Assembly (NCBI GenBank): GCA_005765155.1
Contig: VCCP01000001.1
Coordinates: 1,426,001 to 1,490,000, forward strand
DNA from: Zelopaecilomyces penicillatus
Lineage: Eukaryota > Ascomycota > Sordariomycetes > Hypocreales > Pseudodiploosporaceae
Length of the DNA: 64,000 bases
Direction: 5' to 3'
Shown here: positions 35,538-49,021 of the stretch, piece by piece
Position numbering within the stretch: position 1 is the first letter of the stretch
Layout: every line of letters starts with the position of its first letter
Program-made: the position numbers and the translations under genes
Notes under the pieces: generated by a model
Seen by the model: only the letters and a program-made list of their open reading frames with translations
The model's database searches: none
What the model was told of the DNA's origin: nothing

Positions 35538-38122
35538 ATCGACGCAAGGGATGGAATTCCCGGAAGTAGCTGGCGAATAGATAGTATACGTTTAGAGTAG
35601 AGATGAAGCTTCCCTATATCGATAGTGAAAGATCACGGGGCTGTAGATGCGTAGTATCGATCCTCTCGCTAAAGTTGAAGAGTATCGATGACAACCAATG
35701 TCTAACCTGATGGGTATGATAGTGGGAAGGGGGAGAAGAAAGAGAGAGAGAAGAGGGGAGTGTAGAGAGGATATATTCAGAAATATATCGTAGCAGAGAT
35801 GAGGTAAGAGGGTGCATGTACGAACTGGGGCTCGTAGAAGCAAATGGGCATGGAGATGGTTATGTATGAATGGGGAGGGTGCAAGAATATCCCGTCTTCT
35901 GCCTCTGAGCAGGTTTAATCGGAGACACACCCACCCCAAGGCCGTCAGATAGGGATTGTGCACGCCACCCAGCCTGGTGTGTCTGTTCTCCGTACTTTAC
36001 AGTAGCGGCAGTGGTAGTGGTAGCCGGCGCTTGTGCCATGGATCATAGACAGGGGCGTTTGCGGTGGACTCTCGACAGGCCGTGGGTTATCTAGAGTTCT
36101 TTCCGTCAGAGTACGAAGTACTGCGATTACTGCAATGGACTGGTGCAGTTATGTACATGGATACATACAGTTAGAGACGAAAGCCTTGCAGTCGACAGGA
36201 GGTCAGCGGAGACCGTCGCATGAAGACCCGCCGTTGTGGCCTACCTAGTGGACGGGAGGGGGGTGTTGCAACACAAGGCCCCAGTTGGTCCCGTTGCCTT
36301 TTCTCCAACAACTCAATCAACAACCGGACGCCAACGGGGAGACCTGACAGGGTCGGTGTTCGACAGCCACTCACACTTCCAGGTAAGACGATGGGGCGTG
36401 CGAGAAAACCCGGCATCGAAAAGAAACATGGTGGAAGCGGACGTGGGATGATGAGGTAGAGATGGGTGGATAACGTGGTGTGTGGTGCATGGTGGGGGAG
36501 CAGGGGGGCGGTTGCATGAGGTGCTGGGATGCCGGGGTGCTCGAGGGTCCTTGTGAAGATGCTGGAGGCTATCGTCAATGGGGGTGCCAATTCGCAGGCG
36601 TGGGTGCTCGTCACGGCCGGGAGAGTAAGGACGGGGACTGAGGTTGGAGGCGTGTGAAGAGAGGAAGTTGGAGATGCACAGATGATGAGGGGCAGCAGAG
36701 GGGCGTGGCGTCGGCCGTGGCGTGTCCTTTTCCCAAACAGGCCAGCCTCCAGATGCTTCTTCCCAGGTTCCTTACCCACCTCCTCCACCTTCCACCATGA
36801 CTCCATACCGCAAATCTACCATAATCCACCACCCACCAGGCAACTGGGCGTCTCATGGGCATGTGTGGCTAGAACCGTCCTGGCGGGGACGCACAACGTT
36901 GTCTGATTGATTGGCTGCTCTCCGACCAGTCGCAGCCTGCAGCTCGCAGCGCATGCCAAACCCTCGAGAAATTCGGACACTTTGGCTTTCTACAGGTACA
37001 GTACTGAATGCCAATCCCTCGGCGCATAAGGTCATCTATTAACTTGGTTGATGCTAGGAGACAGAGTGCGGTAGGAAACGCCGTCTCGAGGCGGGGCAAC
37101 AACTCTGGTGGATCACTGTCTTCTTACTGCTCCTTTTCCATTTTGCTCTCCCCAGAAGCCGGCCATGATGCCATCGCAATACATATTCTGCTCTGCTTTG
37201 TGCCTGTCTCGTCTCGGTAACGCCGTGGCCGGATGGTCGTCCAATTTTACCAGCGACTGCCCCTCTCCCAGATCTCCTGGATATGCCCTGGCTGGTGCTG
37301 CAGCATCCACCATCTCATCTACCCGATAAAAAAGATGAAGAGGACGAGCAAAGAGGATCAAGATAAGGATGAGATGAGAGGCCGGGGCAGTCGAGCGAGC
37401 ACGCAAGCAGGACAGCGGCGGACGGAGGAAAGCTTGGCTCCTATCGCCAGCAGGTACCCGCAATTTGGCTCATGAGGTGGTACATTCCTGTGAATATACA
37501 GGGAGCTCGCGAGCGCCACAGCACTGGCTTGGCTGGGCCTCCAGGCATGGAGGGCGCTAAGGCACCCCCGGCAGGGCTCCCTTTTGGCGTTTAGCGTCGT
37601 GCCGGCCCCAAATGTCCAGGCTTGCCAGGTCCTTTTGCAAAACCCACCCAAGATGCCCACTCGGGTTGGCGTGCTACTGGAGAGGCACAGGCACAGGCAT
37701 AGCAGTCAAGACGCTACGAGCCTTTTGAGGTTGTGTTGGGTTGGGTTGACCCTTGGGCTGCTGGTTGAGCGAGGTGGATGAAAGTGGGTGAGGTGGGTGA
37801 AGTCTAGTAAGTGTTGATGCATCTGCCGCTGTGACCTGACCATACCATACCATAGGTACCATGACCCCGTCTTCTTCTCTTACCTCTCTCCCACCACTTG
37901 TCTGCCACCCTCTGGTTTCCTCGGTCACCACCTCGTCTATCCGGGGCCAGGTCGGCCGCACCACAGTTCAAGGCCTTGGTGTCAAGCCCGGTCTGCCGAC
38001 TGGTGTGAAATTGGGGAAGGTTGTTTTGCTGGCTGGGAGAAAGGGCAGAAGACAGAGAGGACGACTTCGAGCTTGAGCATGTGCCCTATCTCGCACATAT
38101 TCACACTTGGGCTACCAGAAGG

Positions 38123-38144
38123 TGGATGGATGGATGGATGGATG
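38123..38144. repeat. GGAT tetranucleotide repeat
   Basis: Five tandem GGAT units. Confidence 0.9.
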
Positions 38145-38558
38145 TAAACTCAACTGCGCCATGATGTGATGCGAATGCTATATGAAGCGTCATGCCCAAC
38201 ACGAGATGATGCCAATACCACCTTCATCTGTGTCTGTGTATGTATGTACGAAGTCTGTACAAAGAGGTATGCATATACGTACGCATACACGCTCCGGACA
38301 TGCTGTTCACTGCAGCCTGCGCAAGTTCGAGTGTTAAGCACACGAAGACTTTGCTGATATTGGCATGAAATCGTCTCATGTCGAGTCATCATGAGTGAGT
38401 GGAATTCTAGTAAAAGCATAATGAGTATTTTCTCATGCCAGGGCTGAACATTATTTATTGGGTGCATAGTAAGGTAAATAAAGTACCTAGGTGTAACTCT
38501 AGGTTAACTAACCAGCACGGCCGTTACAGCGAACCGTTCACTACTCCGTACACCCACC

Positions 38559-38570
38559 TACTACGTAGTA
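38559..38570. repeat. 12-bp perfect palindrome TACTACGTAGTA (right copy)
   Basis: Identical to the palindrome at 31156-31167. An ACTCCGTAC motif, also frequent in this window, lies 13 bases before it. Confidence 0.9.
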
Positions 38571-41500
38571 TGTGTTCTGTGGAAGTCTCGCCAGCGAGTC
38601 ATGGTATAACTCCTGTGCCGCCTTATCATTTCATTCTTAAAATCTCAACTGGGTGAGTTAGTGAAGATGGGGGGATTGCACGAAATATTTAACATCGCGG
38701 TTCATTCTCATAGGGATGGTTTTCTCTTTGAAGTACATATAGATAAAGGCAAAGAGGGATGCATTCATAGTACCTCCCAACATAATCGTATCGGCATAGA
38801 CATTGAGAACGACACACACAAGACAGGCAGCGCCACCCACGTAAAACCCCCCTTCTTAGGCTCACAAGGCAACGATACGACTTTCCTCAACATCTATGCA
38901 CTGAAGCCCACCGGACCGATGCATGTCATCTTGTGGGGATTATTTGAAGTTGCGCACCTTGTCTAGACTGCTGACTCTTTTGTGCTGCCTCCAAAGTCAA
39001 AATGGAGTGTATATTGTCAAATCTTGTAAATATGATACCCAGTGCCATTTTCCATTTTACCCACCACCACATGTATTACCCCGTTGAGTTATCGAGAGAG
39101 GCAAGCACTAGTCATCTGGTAACATGCATGTGCTAGGAGCCGGCCTGTCGGGTTGAAAACGGCTTCCGCTTTCCCCCATACCTCAACCCAGGGCAAACTG
39201 GGCACTCGAAGGACGAAGGATGATGGGAGCACTGGAAATCAGCCACAAAACTGCAGGGCATGCTAGGTACATATGCCTAGTAGTAGTATTGCAGCTTCCA
39301 TGTGTATTATAGCTGCAAGAAGCCGTGCTTTGTTGGTTTTACAGACTATTACTTTCTACTCAACTGATGGTATTACTCCCTTCCGTGATCTCAGCCTCCT
39401 GACGCCAGTGTCAAGCGCCAAGTCCTTCCATGTTGTGTTCCGCTACTCCAAGCGCCCCATCCTATCCACTTACATCATCTGCATCTAGACTGACGGTGAG
39501 AACGCTTGTTGGGGCTACCCACGGATTGAACGGTTCTACGAACTATCTTCACCCACTCCTGCGCCGTTGTTGTTTGTAATTGCGCCCGTTGATGCTTTGA
39601 GCAGGCATGCCAGCGCTGTGGCCTCGCCGCGAATCGGCCGAGTGATCTGCCGAGGTCACAAGAGCGCAGCAGACAGACACGTCCAAATGAAAAGGCCAGG
39701 CGAGAAAAGAAATGTCTTGCACGAGACCACCTTTTCTCAACGAATGCAGGCAAGGTATATAACTCGATATACACAGCAATATATAATGGCTGCGAACACA
39801 GCGTCAATTTAGTTAGATGCCGCCATTTTCTGCGAATGCATTGGCGGGCTCTGCAACTACTACCTTATAACTAAGGCGAGGTTAACCTGCAAAATACGGT
39901 AGTGCTACTTGTGCTTTTACTACCCTTTAACGGTATCTAGTGCGTATCTTGTAGGTACCGGTGCAGTTGTCAACTCGCGTCATCTGATCTCAGGTCCTGC
40001 GACCCCAAATCGCAACTCCCAGCCAAGCAAGGGTGCGGTAACCGCAGCCACAGCCTATGAACGTCCCGTATCCGCCCCCATACCCCACACAATAGCTGTT
40101 GTGCTTCATCGCACCCCACCTCCATCTCATCCACAGGTGCCTACAGGTGCCCTACAGGCCACAGGCCACAGGCAGGAGGTACTCCAGATATGTACCTTCC
40201 TCACACTTGCTTACTCTCCCCAACCGTCTCTTTTGCCTCCTCCGTCTTGCAACTACCAAATGAACACATCGCACTCACTTGGGATCATACCCCTATCTTC
40301 ATCCTGCTCTTTGACCATCTCGTTCCCCTTTGGGGGGAGGGCTAAGCAAAAGCACCCTGCCGCCTGGCTCTTCAACATACCACCACATCGAGCAACACTA
40401 GCTATTATCCAATGCCTAATGCTGGTTGTTCCACTACAGGATCCCCGAATACTTTTGCATTTCTTTGTCCTTGAGACCTATTATTCGGAGTTTGCTCCTA
40501 TTCAGGACACTTCAAACTGCCTAGGTGTCTGGTCCCTTTAGAACGCAATCAACATGAGCAAGCCGCAGCCTCACAGGTGATAAGTCGATAAGGTGTGACA
40601 AGAAAGGACAGGGTGCAGGGTTCCAACGACCCAGCAGACTATGTTTTGTCTCACCTACCACCCATCGACACAAACAAGCATTCTCACCCTTCTAGAAGGA
40701 TACGGCACCAAATTCGTTGGAGGCGTCGGTCCTTATCATTTCCCCGGCTCAACGCCACACCAAACGGCCCACGAACTGGCTTGCCCAGAAACTAGGCGCT
40801 GGCTGGCTGTTACCAATAAACCGCTTGCCCATGACGAAATTTTAACCGAAGCAAGGTTCGGGGAAATCGTATTGGAAATATTGGCGCTCGTCGGGAAATC
40901 GCCCTCAGCCTCGTTCAATAGCACAATCTAGATTTGTTGTGTCGCGGTAATTCAGGACAGCAGATCTTAATGCGGCCCGAGATAGTTTGACAGGTCAAAG
41001 GTGCCAACCGGCCGCTCCCGATGACTCCAATGTGCAGAAATCCACAGAGCGCTGCTTAGAATACATTGAAAACAATCACCTGGCCCGCTCCTGATGACGC
41101 CCTGTTGCCCATGAGCTTTGAGAGACCTTCATCACCTGCGTCTGGCAAAGACATGGTGTTGCTTTGGCGACTGTGGCGTGCCAAGGGCTGTGCGCCACAA
41201 CCGCCGATCATCAAAAGCTCCGCCTATCCACCACCTGCAGCCATGCATGTTGGGCTGGTGACACCAGCCAGCCGTCTGCTTCACTACATTAACTGCACAC
41301 GTAGGTAGTCATCAATTAGAGTCCCTCCTTGAGCTATGTTGATTTTATTCATTCGGTACTGCGTACGAAGTAATCAATAGATTGAATTGAAGATGCATTA
41401 TTCATAGATCCAGAGACAAACCATCAGCAGGTTGTCGATACGAAAACTTTACGAAATACTCCATAAGTGTCGGCCGATTAATGTGGCTGACTTGAATTTT

Positions 41501-42258
41501 ATTGGGGCAGCATGACGAGTCACAAGAAGGATATCAGTCTTGTTTCTATTGTGATAAGAGGCGCCCGCTGTTCTAAAGTCCGGGTGCCTTCCGGTCGCGC
41601 AATTGAGGGCCTCTAAGGACCTTCGGCAGAGCAGAATCACAAGGGCTTTGCATCCCTGCCACTTCTTGTGACCTCGGAAATGAGGGCTTATCTTATGGGT
41701 CGACTACACCGACACATATCACGATTATCGGATCCATCGGGCTGGCGATGCCCTCTGCTTACTCATGAACATTTTGTGTTTAGAATACCTACACAATGCT
41801 CGTCATCATCATATTGCGGCTTCGCCGTGCTCCTTCGGACGGCGCAAGTTCCCGTCCTGCCACGCGACACAGGCATCATCAGCGTGGTTGATTGACAGGC
41901 TCGGTAAAATGCAGTGCATGGGAGATTTTACCTTGCCCATCAATCCTACAGATAATCCCACAATGGCCAGGCGAGTCTCCTTTTAGTGCCCTGGCACGAG
42001 CTTTGGCGCCGCAATAGGCAGCACACTGCCATTACAACCGCTGGTGTACAAGGTTGATCTTGATCGTTTTGGCAGCTGCTACACTATTCCACTACAAACC
42101 GCGACACAATGGGACCTCTCAAGCTGCAGCCCAATGAAGAGCGTGACCACAAGTTCAGGCACCTCTTCAAGAGGACTTTGGGGTTTTCAGTTCAAGTGCT
42201 AAGTTCTGGCAAGTCGGCGAGATGTATTCGATGTTTGTCGCTCCACAGGTAGGCTTGT

Positions 42259-42348
42259 AATGGGCGACAGACTGCCTACAGTCCGCTTACAGGGGAACAT
42301 ATTAATGGGCGACAGACTGCCAACAGTCCGCTTACAGGGGAACATATT
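42259..42348. repeat. Two-copy 45-bp direct tandem repeat
   Basis: Copies 42259-42303 and 42304-42348 abut and differ at one base (T 42277 against A 42322). Each starts AATGGGCGACAGACTG and ends GGGGAACATATT. They lie in non-coding sequence. Confidence 0.95.
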
Positions 42349-45300
42349 ATTGCAAGTCACAAACCTCAGTGTAGCCGCTAGAAGGAGCGAGGAACACAGC
42401 GAAGAAAGGGATCTTGGCAAGCTTGGACAAGCCACTCGATGTCTAAGCCTCCGTGATTTCAAAAAGTCCGTCCTGACCTGGTCTAGCGAGCTTAGCTTGC
42501 GCTAGCGTAATGCAGCTTGAGCGAATCACGCTGGATGCCGAGATCCCTCCCGCACAGGTCGTACATCGGGACATCGGACTACTCAACTGGGATTGGTTAG
42601 ACAAAGGATTAGTCCATATTCTGGTGGCGTCTTCTCTCAACCTTATCGATTGTTATGGACGTGCGACCAAGCAAGGGATGGAGCACGTACGTATGGACTA
42701 TTATTACCAAGTATTTCTAGCTCCCTCCAACCCATTCATAGGGGGCTAGGGCAATTATCAAGAACTACGATGAGCAGACAAGGTGCAAATTACGTACGAG
42801 TACCAGCGTCAACCAAAGAAGACGACCTCCGGCAAGGGGATGTGCAAGATCTTGAGCCCGCCCAGAATCAAGCTAAACCTTTTACGGCGTTTCAAGATTT
42901 AGCAAAGCTAATCGTGCTATATCCCACATTTTTATCACGTCGCTGTGCAACACCTTGCGTGATGGACGAATTTTCCCCACAATATTTTGGAAGTATTAAA
43001 TACTCTTTCAGCTCACTTCAAGCACCTCTGGTGCGGCTAGAGCGAAGTGCGGGCTTTCCACTTCTCGGGAGGTGGGAGAGGCATCTGCTTCCCGTTATAA
43101 GCAACCGTGACCTGGTACACTAGAGGGGACCAAGATGTCACAGCGCGCAGTTACGTCGGACTGAGATCCAGAAAGTGTCAGAATACGTTCAATGGAAACC
43201 ATATCAATGCCATGTAGAATACTACTCTGCAAATGACGGAATCAATCGATTCAAGCTTTCTAGACACTGTTGTGCAATTGACATGGAGTTGAGAGACCAG
43301 TAATCACAAACATAACTGCAGAGCCCGTGCGTCAAGCGAGGGGAATCCAGCGAGCGGGAATTGGCATGTCCCCCTGATTGGTCCGGGAACAGAAGGCACT
43401 GGGGTTTCGGTACAACGTTGCAAACCTGGAGAGAGTTAATAATCCCATCACCGCCATTCTAACTGGTTGCAGCCGCTATCCTGTTTCTGGGAGAACTTTC
43501 TGACCCTCGGATAAAACATCATGATGGACGTTCACTTCAAGCCGCCAGTGAGCCTCCGCCAAATGTCTCAGGCTTATCAATGCAGCATGACATTCATGAA
43601 CCGTTACTGCATTTGCTACACGCCCGATTTCTCAGCTGGCCAGGACACGCAAGCAGAATTCAACATGAGGTGTTTGAGCTAAACACTTGGTACTTTTCGC
43701 TCGAAATCACGGTTGGGCTAAGACCAGGGGCAATGGGCAAAACCTTAGCACAAACACGCATTTCCAGGGTCTCTCTAATGAGTTGCCCTGTTTGCTGACT
43801 GTGATTGCAATAGGTACAGGTGTGTCCCCATCCAGATGGGCAATGGGTTGAGTCGAGAGACGGCGGGAAACTCGCGGCGTTCGCACTGGACTGGGCGTCT
43901 GTCCCTTAGCAATGGACGAGATGCAGATTTGTTCCCCAGACTTGCGTTCTTCAGTCGGCTGACACACTTCCCCGCAAAGATAGGGTCGTTTGCCCATTGG
44001 CCTGTGGGTGTGACGCCTTTTTGATGGTTTTGAAGACGTAATTGCACGCTTTTGGTCGATTGCGTTATCCCTAGCGTCAAGAGACTACGGCGGCTAGAGC
44101 TTCTGGACAAGTTTTCTAAGTTTTCTAGAGGGGGGGGGAGGGGGACTTTTTCGCCTTCCCCTCCCTGGAAGAAGGAAATTATGGACTGCTGGATTGGCTG
44201 GGATATGCTTGTGTGTGTGCTGTATGCTGGGCTTTGGGGTATTTACTCCTGCCGAAGCCTCACACGGCTTGGACAGACTAAAGAAGCTTATTCGCGCAAC
44301 AACCAGTCCCAGGCCACGATATGCCCTCCAGATCGTCCATGGAGCAAACACACCCCACTGCCGACAGAAGCTCGGAGGGGCTCGTATGCCGCCTTTATGG
44401 ATATTGAGGATGAACCGTGCACCTTCGTACATACATACATACGTATTGTTCATAATTACCAGCATATACTCAGTATACATGGCGCAGAAAGCCTCGTTCG
44501 CAATGCTTCATGCCGAGGAAAGGCACAATTGATGTTCGACACGTGGATTCCCCATGGGGTTGAATTTCAATGTGTCAACAATATTCCATTGACAGTTTGG
44601 GAGAAGTCTGGAGAAGCATTCCCAGCCGTGAGGATTAAGCCAGGGGCCCCTCAGCGTGTCACTCGGATGCAACCCCGGCTTTGCTGCCGCAAAAGTTCCT
44701 GGCTACGATGGGGACCTACCGACTGGGCTGAAGCACAAACTGGCACCGACTCTCTGTGTATCGCGCCATATTCCATTGTGCACAGAGATGCAGCCAAACC
44801 AGCCATGTGCGTGCCGGGCGGATGCAAGCTCAGGCAGCAATGAGTACTCACTCATTTAGCCTGCGGCTCCAAACTTCCATTTTACATCTTGTTCAAAATC
44901 ATTGTGCATATGTGATGCGGCTGCGAGCAAAGTGCACACTTTGCCCGGATCTTCATGGTACTTTCGTGCGAGCAGTTCACCCCCCTTGCTTGGTTCTTCC
45001 TAGACACACGGCTCCTCCTCCTCACAGGACCGACCAGCACCCCACGTCGATCACTCCCAACTGGGACTCTGCCCGTCGATAGCCTCACCACCACCACCAC
45101 CACTAACCAGCAAGACATGGAGATCCGGAGAAAGGGGAGACAACCTAAAGAAACCACCCATTCCCTTCTCCAATTCCACCAGTACCACCACCAGCCCCCA
45201 TCGCACTCCTCCACCTCCTGGCTGGGCCCTGGCAGATTGATGCAGGTGCGGGCGTGAGGACTAAAGCCGCAAATAGCAAGCTCCTGATCTGCCCGGGCCC

Positions 45301-45667
45301 TATGCAGGGTCGGTGCACTCATCTTGCACGACGGCCTCTTCACAAGCTTGGCTGGACCTGCTTCTTCAATGTTCTGAAAAGCTTCGCGACCCAATGACCA
45401 CACATCACTGCTTTTTTGAACCCGGACTAAGAGTAGCCACATCGTTCAGCAGGTTGTCGAGTCCTCCTCCGCCACCGCCACTCATTTTCTTGTGACTTAA
45501 CAACCAATGTGTGCCAAGGAAGAACGACAACTTTAATGGACTTAGAAGAGAGACTCGTACTTTTTTGCAATGGAGCAAAGATTGAAATCCGGGACAAGCT
45601 CTTATGTTCAGAAGTTGGGGGTCAAAGTCCAACCACAATCCTTGCAATCACTCTCGTACAGATATTT

Positions 45668-45704
45668 CATCCATCCATCCATCCATCCATCCATCCGTCC
45701 GTCC
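45668..45704. repeat. CATC/CGTC tetranucleotide repeat
   Basis: About nine CATC-type units, the last two being variant CGTC. Confidence 0.9.
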
Positions 45705-47202
45705 ATTCATATACACTTCTACCACGATCTCGTCAAAGGCATGCATAATGGAACGTTGAGTATGACTGTATATTGGCCTCGTATACTGTGCATAGATGTC
45801 CTGGTCTAGTCACGTTCCACACGATAAACACCCAAGCTTAGCTCAAAATGAATGGAAACCGAAATTCAGACAAGCTCTCAACTCTGGTCTCGTATACGGG
45901 GTCGGTCAGCAACTCATCAAATGGAAGGGATATTTTTTCCCAAGAATCTCGCTTCCGCACCTTACGGGATCTCTTTTACGATAAGGCGATGCCAGCCGAT
46001 AAAGGCCATGAAGCTAAAATTTGGAGGAATGCTTACAAAGGCAGCCCATCATCACAAGTGCCTGGCCTCCTTCCCCTCTCGTCTTGGTACCGCCTCTCCA
46101 AGCAAGTTCTCTAATGAGCAATGGGAAAGCCGCTATTAGAGATGATGTCTACAGGCCCAGATACGGTGTGGTTCTCCAAAGTCTTTCTTTTCCTTCATCT
46201 CCATGTCCGGCATTTGAATTGGTCTAGGGCAAACCCGGTATGCTTCCGTCGCTGTACCCCAGGCCTTGGCACATCGTTGCAGTATGATGCTACTCACCTT
46301 TATGTGTTCTGAATCACAGCGAAGCATCAGCGAGGTCGCATTGCAGGTTGGAAAGGCTCCCCTTGAGGAAGGTATAAGATGCATTCCTGTGAGCGATGGA
46401 AAGCAAAAGCAGTGCCCACATCGCGAACGGGAAGAGATGCGGGGGCGGCGCCAGCGGCGGCGCATTGACATGGTGTTGTTTGAACTAGCCAAGTCATTTC
46501 ATTAGAACGGTTGTTTCCGTCCTTCATTGCAGCTCCACTCCTTCTGACCGATTGTTCTCGTCATAACTCGATTCGCGAAACGCTGGACTTGCAGACACGT
46601 TCATGTGGTGAGACCTTTCGCCGCTGCTTGGATGTCTTAAGAAGCAAGCGGCAGCCAGCCCAGCAGTGGTGGTCGGGTAAACCAGTGCCAAGGGATCCTG
46701 AAAAAGGAAGCTGGATAACCTTAGTGCTGGTGTGCCTACATAGGCATGGCTCGGCAACCATGGCCAGCCCTGTGAACTGTTTCTGATGATGAGCTGCCAT
46801 GTATGGCTCATACTTAACCCGCCCCCCTGAATCATTTGCGGGAAAGCTGTTGGGGGGGGGGATTTGCTGGCCAGATGCGGTTGTCTCGGAATGCACCCGA
46901 AGAGCTGGAAGAATCACGACCTTCTCGAAGGCGAAAAGCACAAAAACAAAATAACTAACAGTACCAGGCAGGACGACGATGGACAAACTGCAGATCATTA
47001 TACTGAATACTGACTAGGCTTTGGCTTCGAAGTCTAGAGCCTTGGTTTTGGAGTTGTTGTTACGAGAGAAACAGAAGGTGGCGACTGCCCAGACCGAGCT
47101 GAACTACGACGACTGTGCAGAACCATGCATCTCCTCCTTTGAAGGTAGTCTTGATCCGCCCAGTCCACTTTTCCAAGGAGGTTCCGCTCAAGATCTCGTC
47201 TC

Positions 47203-47203
<1 letters not shown>

Positions 47204-47237
<34 letters not shown>
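47204..47237. repeat. TC dinucleotide microsatellite
   Basis: An uninterrupted run of 17 TC units. The Ser-Leu stretch it creates in an open frame on this strand is a by-product. Confidence 0.95.
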
Positions 47238-47239
<2 letters not shown>

Positions 47240-47899
47240 GCTGATGGGAAAGCGTGCCTTCATTCGGCTCAAGATGTTAAGGTTGGGGCTACAACAAGCC
47301 ATATAGTCGTGACTATGATTCAGTTTCCAGTCTCGCGATATTATTTTTGCATAACTTATTCTCAAGAACTTATTCTGTTAATCCATGGCTTGATCCTGTC
47401 AGTCCAAGGCAGAGTTTTCTTTTCCCTCTCCACTTTCCATGTGACTGTGTAAATGTGTGTGAGTTTTATAAGCAAACATGCACAAGAGAACACTGAACAG
47501 AAACAAAATTCAGAGCCCTGTGAAATTGATCATCCTTCCCATTCCAGTTTCATTTCCCGCCTAGACCCCATGCTTCGTTGTCTTGTTTCATCCATCCTTG
47601 CTGGCATTTCCCCGGTAGTTGTTGGCCTGCCCTGAGCGATATTGCCGCGGATATCCTTTTTCCTGATGCCCTTCTTTTCTCTTCTCTTGGTGCCCAACCG
47701 AGGGGCACAAAAGAAATTACGTCTTCTATCTGAGCCTTGAGGTAATTGGCCTATCGGGTCCAGTCGGCTATCTATCTGCCTGTCCTGGAAGGCACCCATA
47801 CCCCCCTCTCCCTCAAGGAAGGAGGTCTTCATGCAGAGAGTTAGACAATCATGGCGCCGTGAAGTTGGGGCAAGAGAAAATGAGGCAGAAGTCGACCGT

Positions 47900-49021
47900 G
47901 GCTAGATTTTTCTTGACACGACGGAGGGCTTGGTCTACTTCCTGGGGAAGACCACGGCCATTTCGTGGTTCTCCAGGAGCAGATGAGAAGTTCCCGTAGC
48001 TATATTTGGCCTAACATTGTTGATTTATAGAAGCATTGTCATACTTTTTCGTTAAATCATCAAGCACAATAGAAATGATAGCAATGATCTTTTATCAGAC
48101 ACAATACTGTTACCGTTTGCAAACACACAAGGATAGAGAATCGACTATGCCAACAATTGTAGAATTGAGTAGGCCCTTGTGAATATGAGAACTTGCTCTA
48201 TTATATAACTAGGATCCAGAGGCTTGGGAACTGGTAAACATGGCAACATTCAGCAACGGCGGAGGAAAGCAGTAGCTGAGATAGAGCCAAGTAGCCAAGC
48301 TTTTTGAATCCGCCCCAGGGTCTCCCAACATCTTACCTCCAGAATCGAGCATCGACCAGATCACTCAGGCGGTAGAAGCTACCAGCATCAGAAAAGTTAT
48401 TCACAGGTAGAAGTTTGCTGGATTAGGGACAACAGAGACAGCATTTAGATATGCAACTAATATTAAAAAAGCATAAAGTATCCAGTGAAGGCATGATTTC
48501 TCGGACACCTCTAGAAATGATAACAACACTGTAGTAGTAAGTGTTGCTTCATTACCCGTAGATATAAGCCCTAAGAAGTGGACGAAAGAACAGAGGCTTT
48601 ACGCGTGAAAAGAAAGCTAGGTGATACTTCTGCCTCAATTATAGCCATCAGAGCTGAAGTAAAGGTCAATTATTTATTCAACTTGTCAAGGCTGCTATGA
48701 TCATCATTAATTCCAGCAACAGTCGGAATTATATATATTCAAGTTTAGTCTTCCAATTATACCATCAGGCTCATTACTTCAAATACCATGACGGTTTTCA
48801 TTATGTTGTGCCCCCTTCTCTAAGTTTGAAAAAGATGCAAACCGTGTGAGATGCTGAGGGTAAATTATATGGCTAGATATTGACATAAATTCACAGAGAT
48901 CGCTGGATACTAATACATATATTGTTATAACTTGTAAGTTAGGTTGTTATATGAACAAGTTGTGCTATCTACAATGCATTTGGATAAGACTTTTAGTAAT
49001 CGCCTGACCGCGGATTCTTTC
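47900..49021. other. AT-rich transition with possible decayed coding relic
   Basis: Sample stretches (48001-48120 and 48661-48780) are about 31-32% GC by hand count. At 48285-48410 a 42-codon frame, closed by stops on both sides, reads like protein (it includes KLFESAPGSPNILPPESS). Neighbouring frames are full of stops. It could be a mutated gene or retroelement fragment, but I recognise no family. Confidence 0.3.

Larger units (their letters stand above)
35538..49021. other. 13.5-kb gene-sparse region upstream of the Zn2Cys6 gene
   Basis: The part next to 35537 (to about 36100) is probably promoter and leader of the regulator, with a GA-rich tract at 35728-35760 on the plus strand. Beyond it I see only isolated frames without domains, including one of 263 codons at 44052-44843 that I do not accept. 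Simple repeats are scattered through it. Composition becomes clearly AT-rich only after about 47.9 kb. Confidence 0.5.

Noticed and set aside
36171..36806. Open frame of 211 codons on the minus strand
   Set aside because: Composition driven by GT-rich sequence on the plus strand; no domain and no start context.
39909..40541. Open frame of 210 codons on the plus strand
   Set aside because: Pro/Ser-rich translation of pyrimidine-rich DNA, with no recognisable motif.
42259..42348. Possible CRISPR-like repeat
   Set aside because: Only two directly abutting copies with no spacers, in a fungal genome; it is a simple tandem duplication.
42593..43123. Open frame of 176 codons on the plus strand
   Set aside because: No family resemblance; not conserved in style with neighbouring genes.
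44052..44843. Open frame of 263 codons on the plus strand
   Set aside because: No domain, signal peptide or splice partner; it runs through a G-rich low-complexity stretch and reads like chance coding in GC-normal DNA.
47021..47452. Open frame with a Ser-Leu repeat
   Set aside because: The repeat is just the TC microsatellite translated; the rest has no features.
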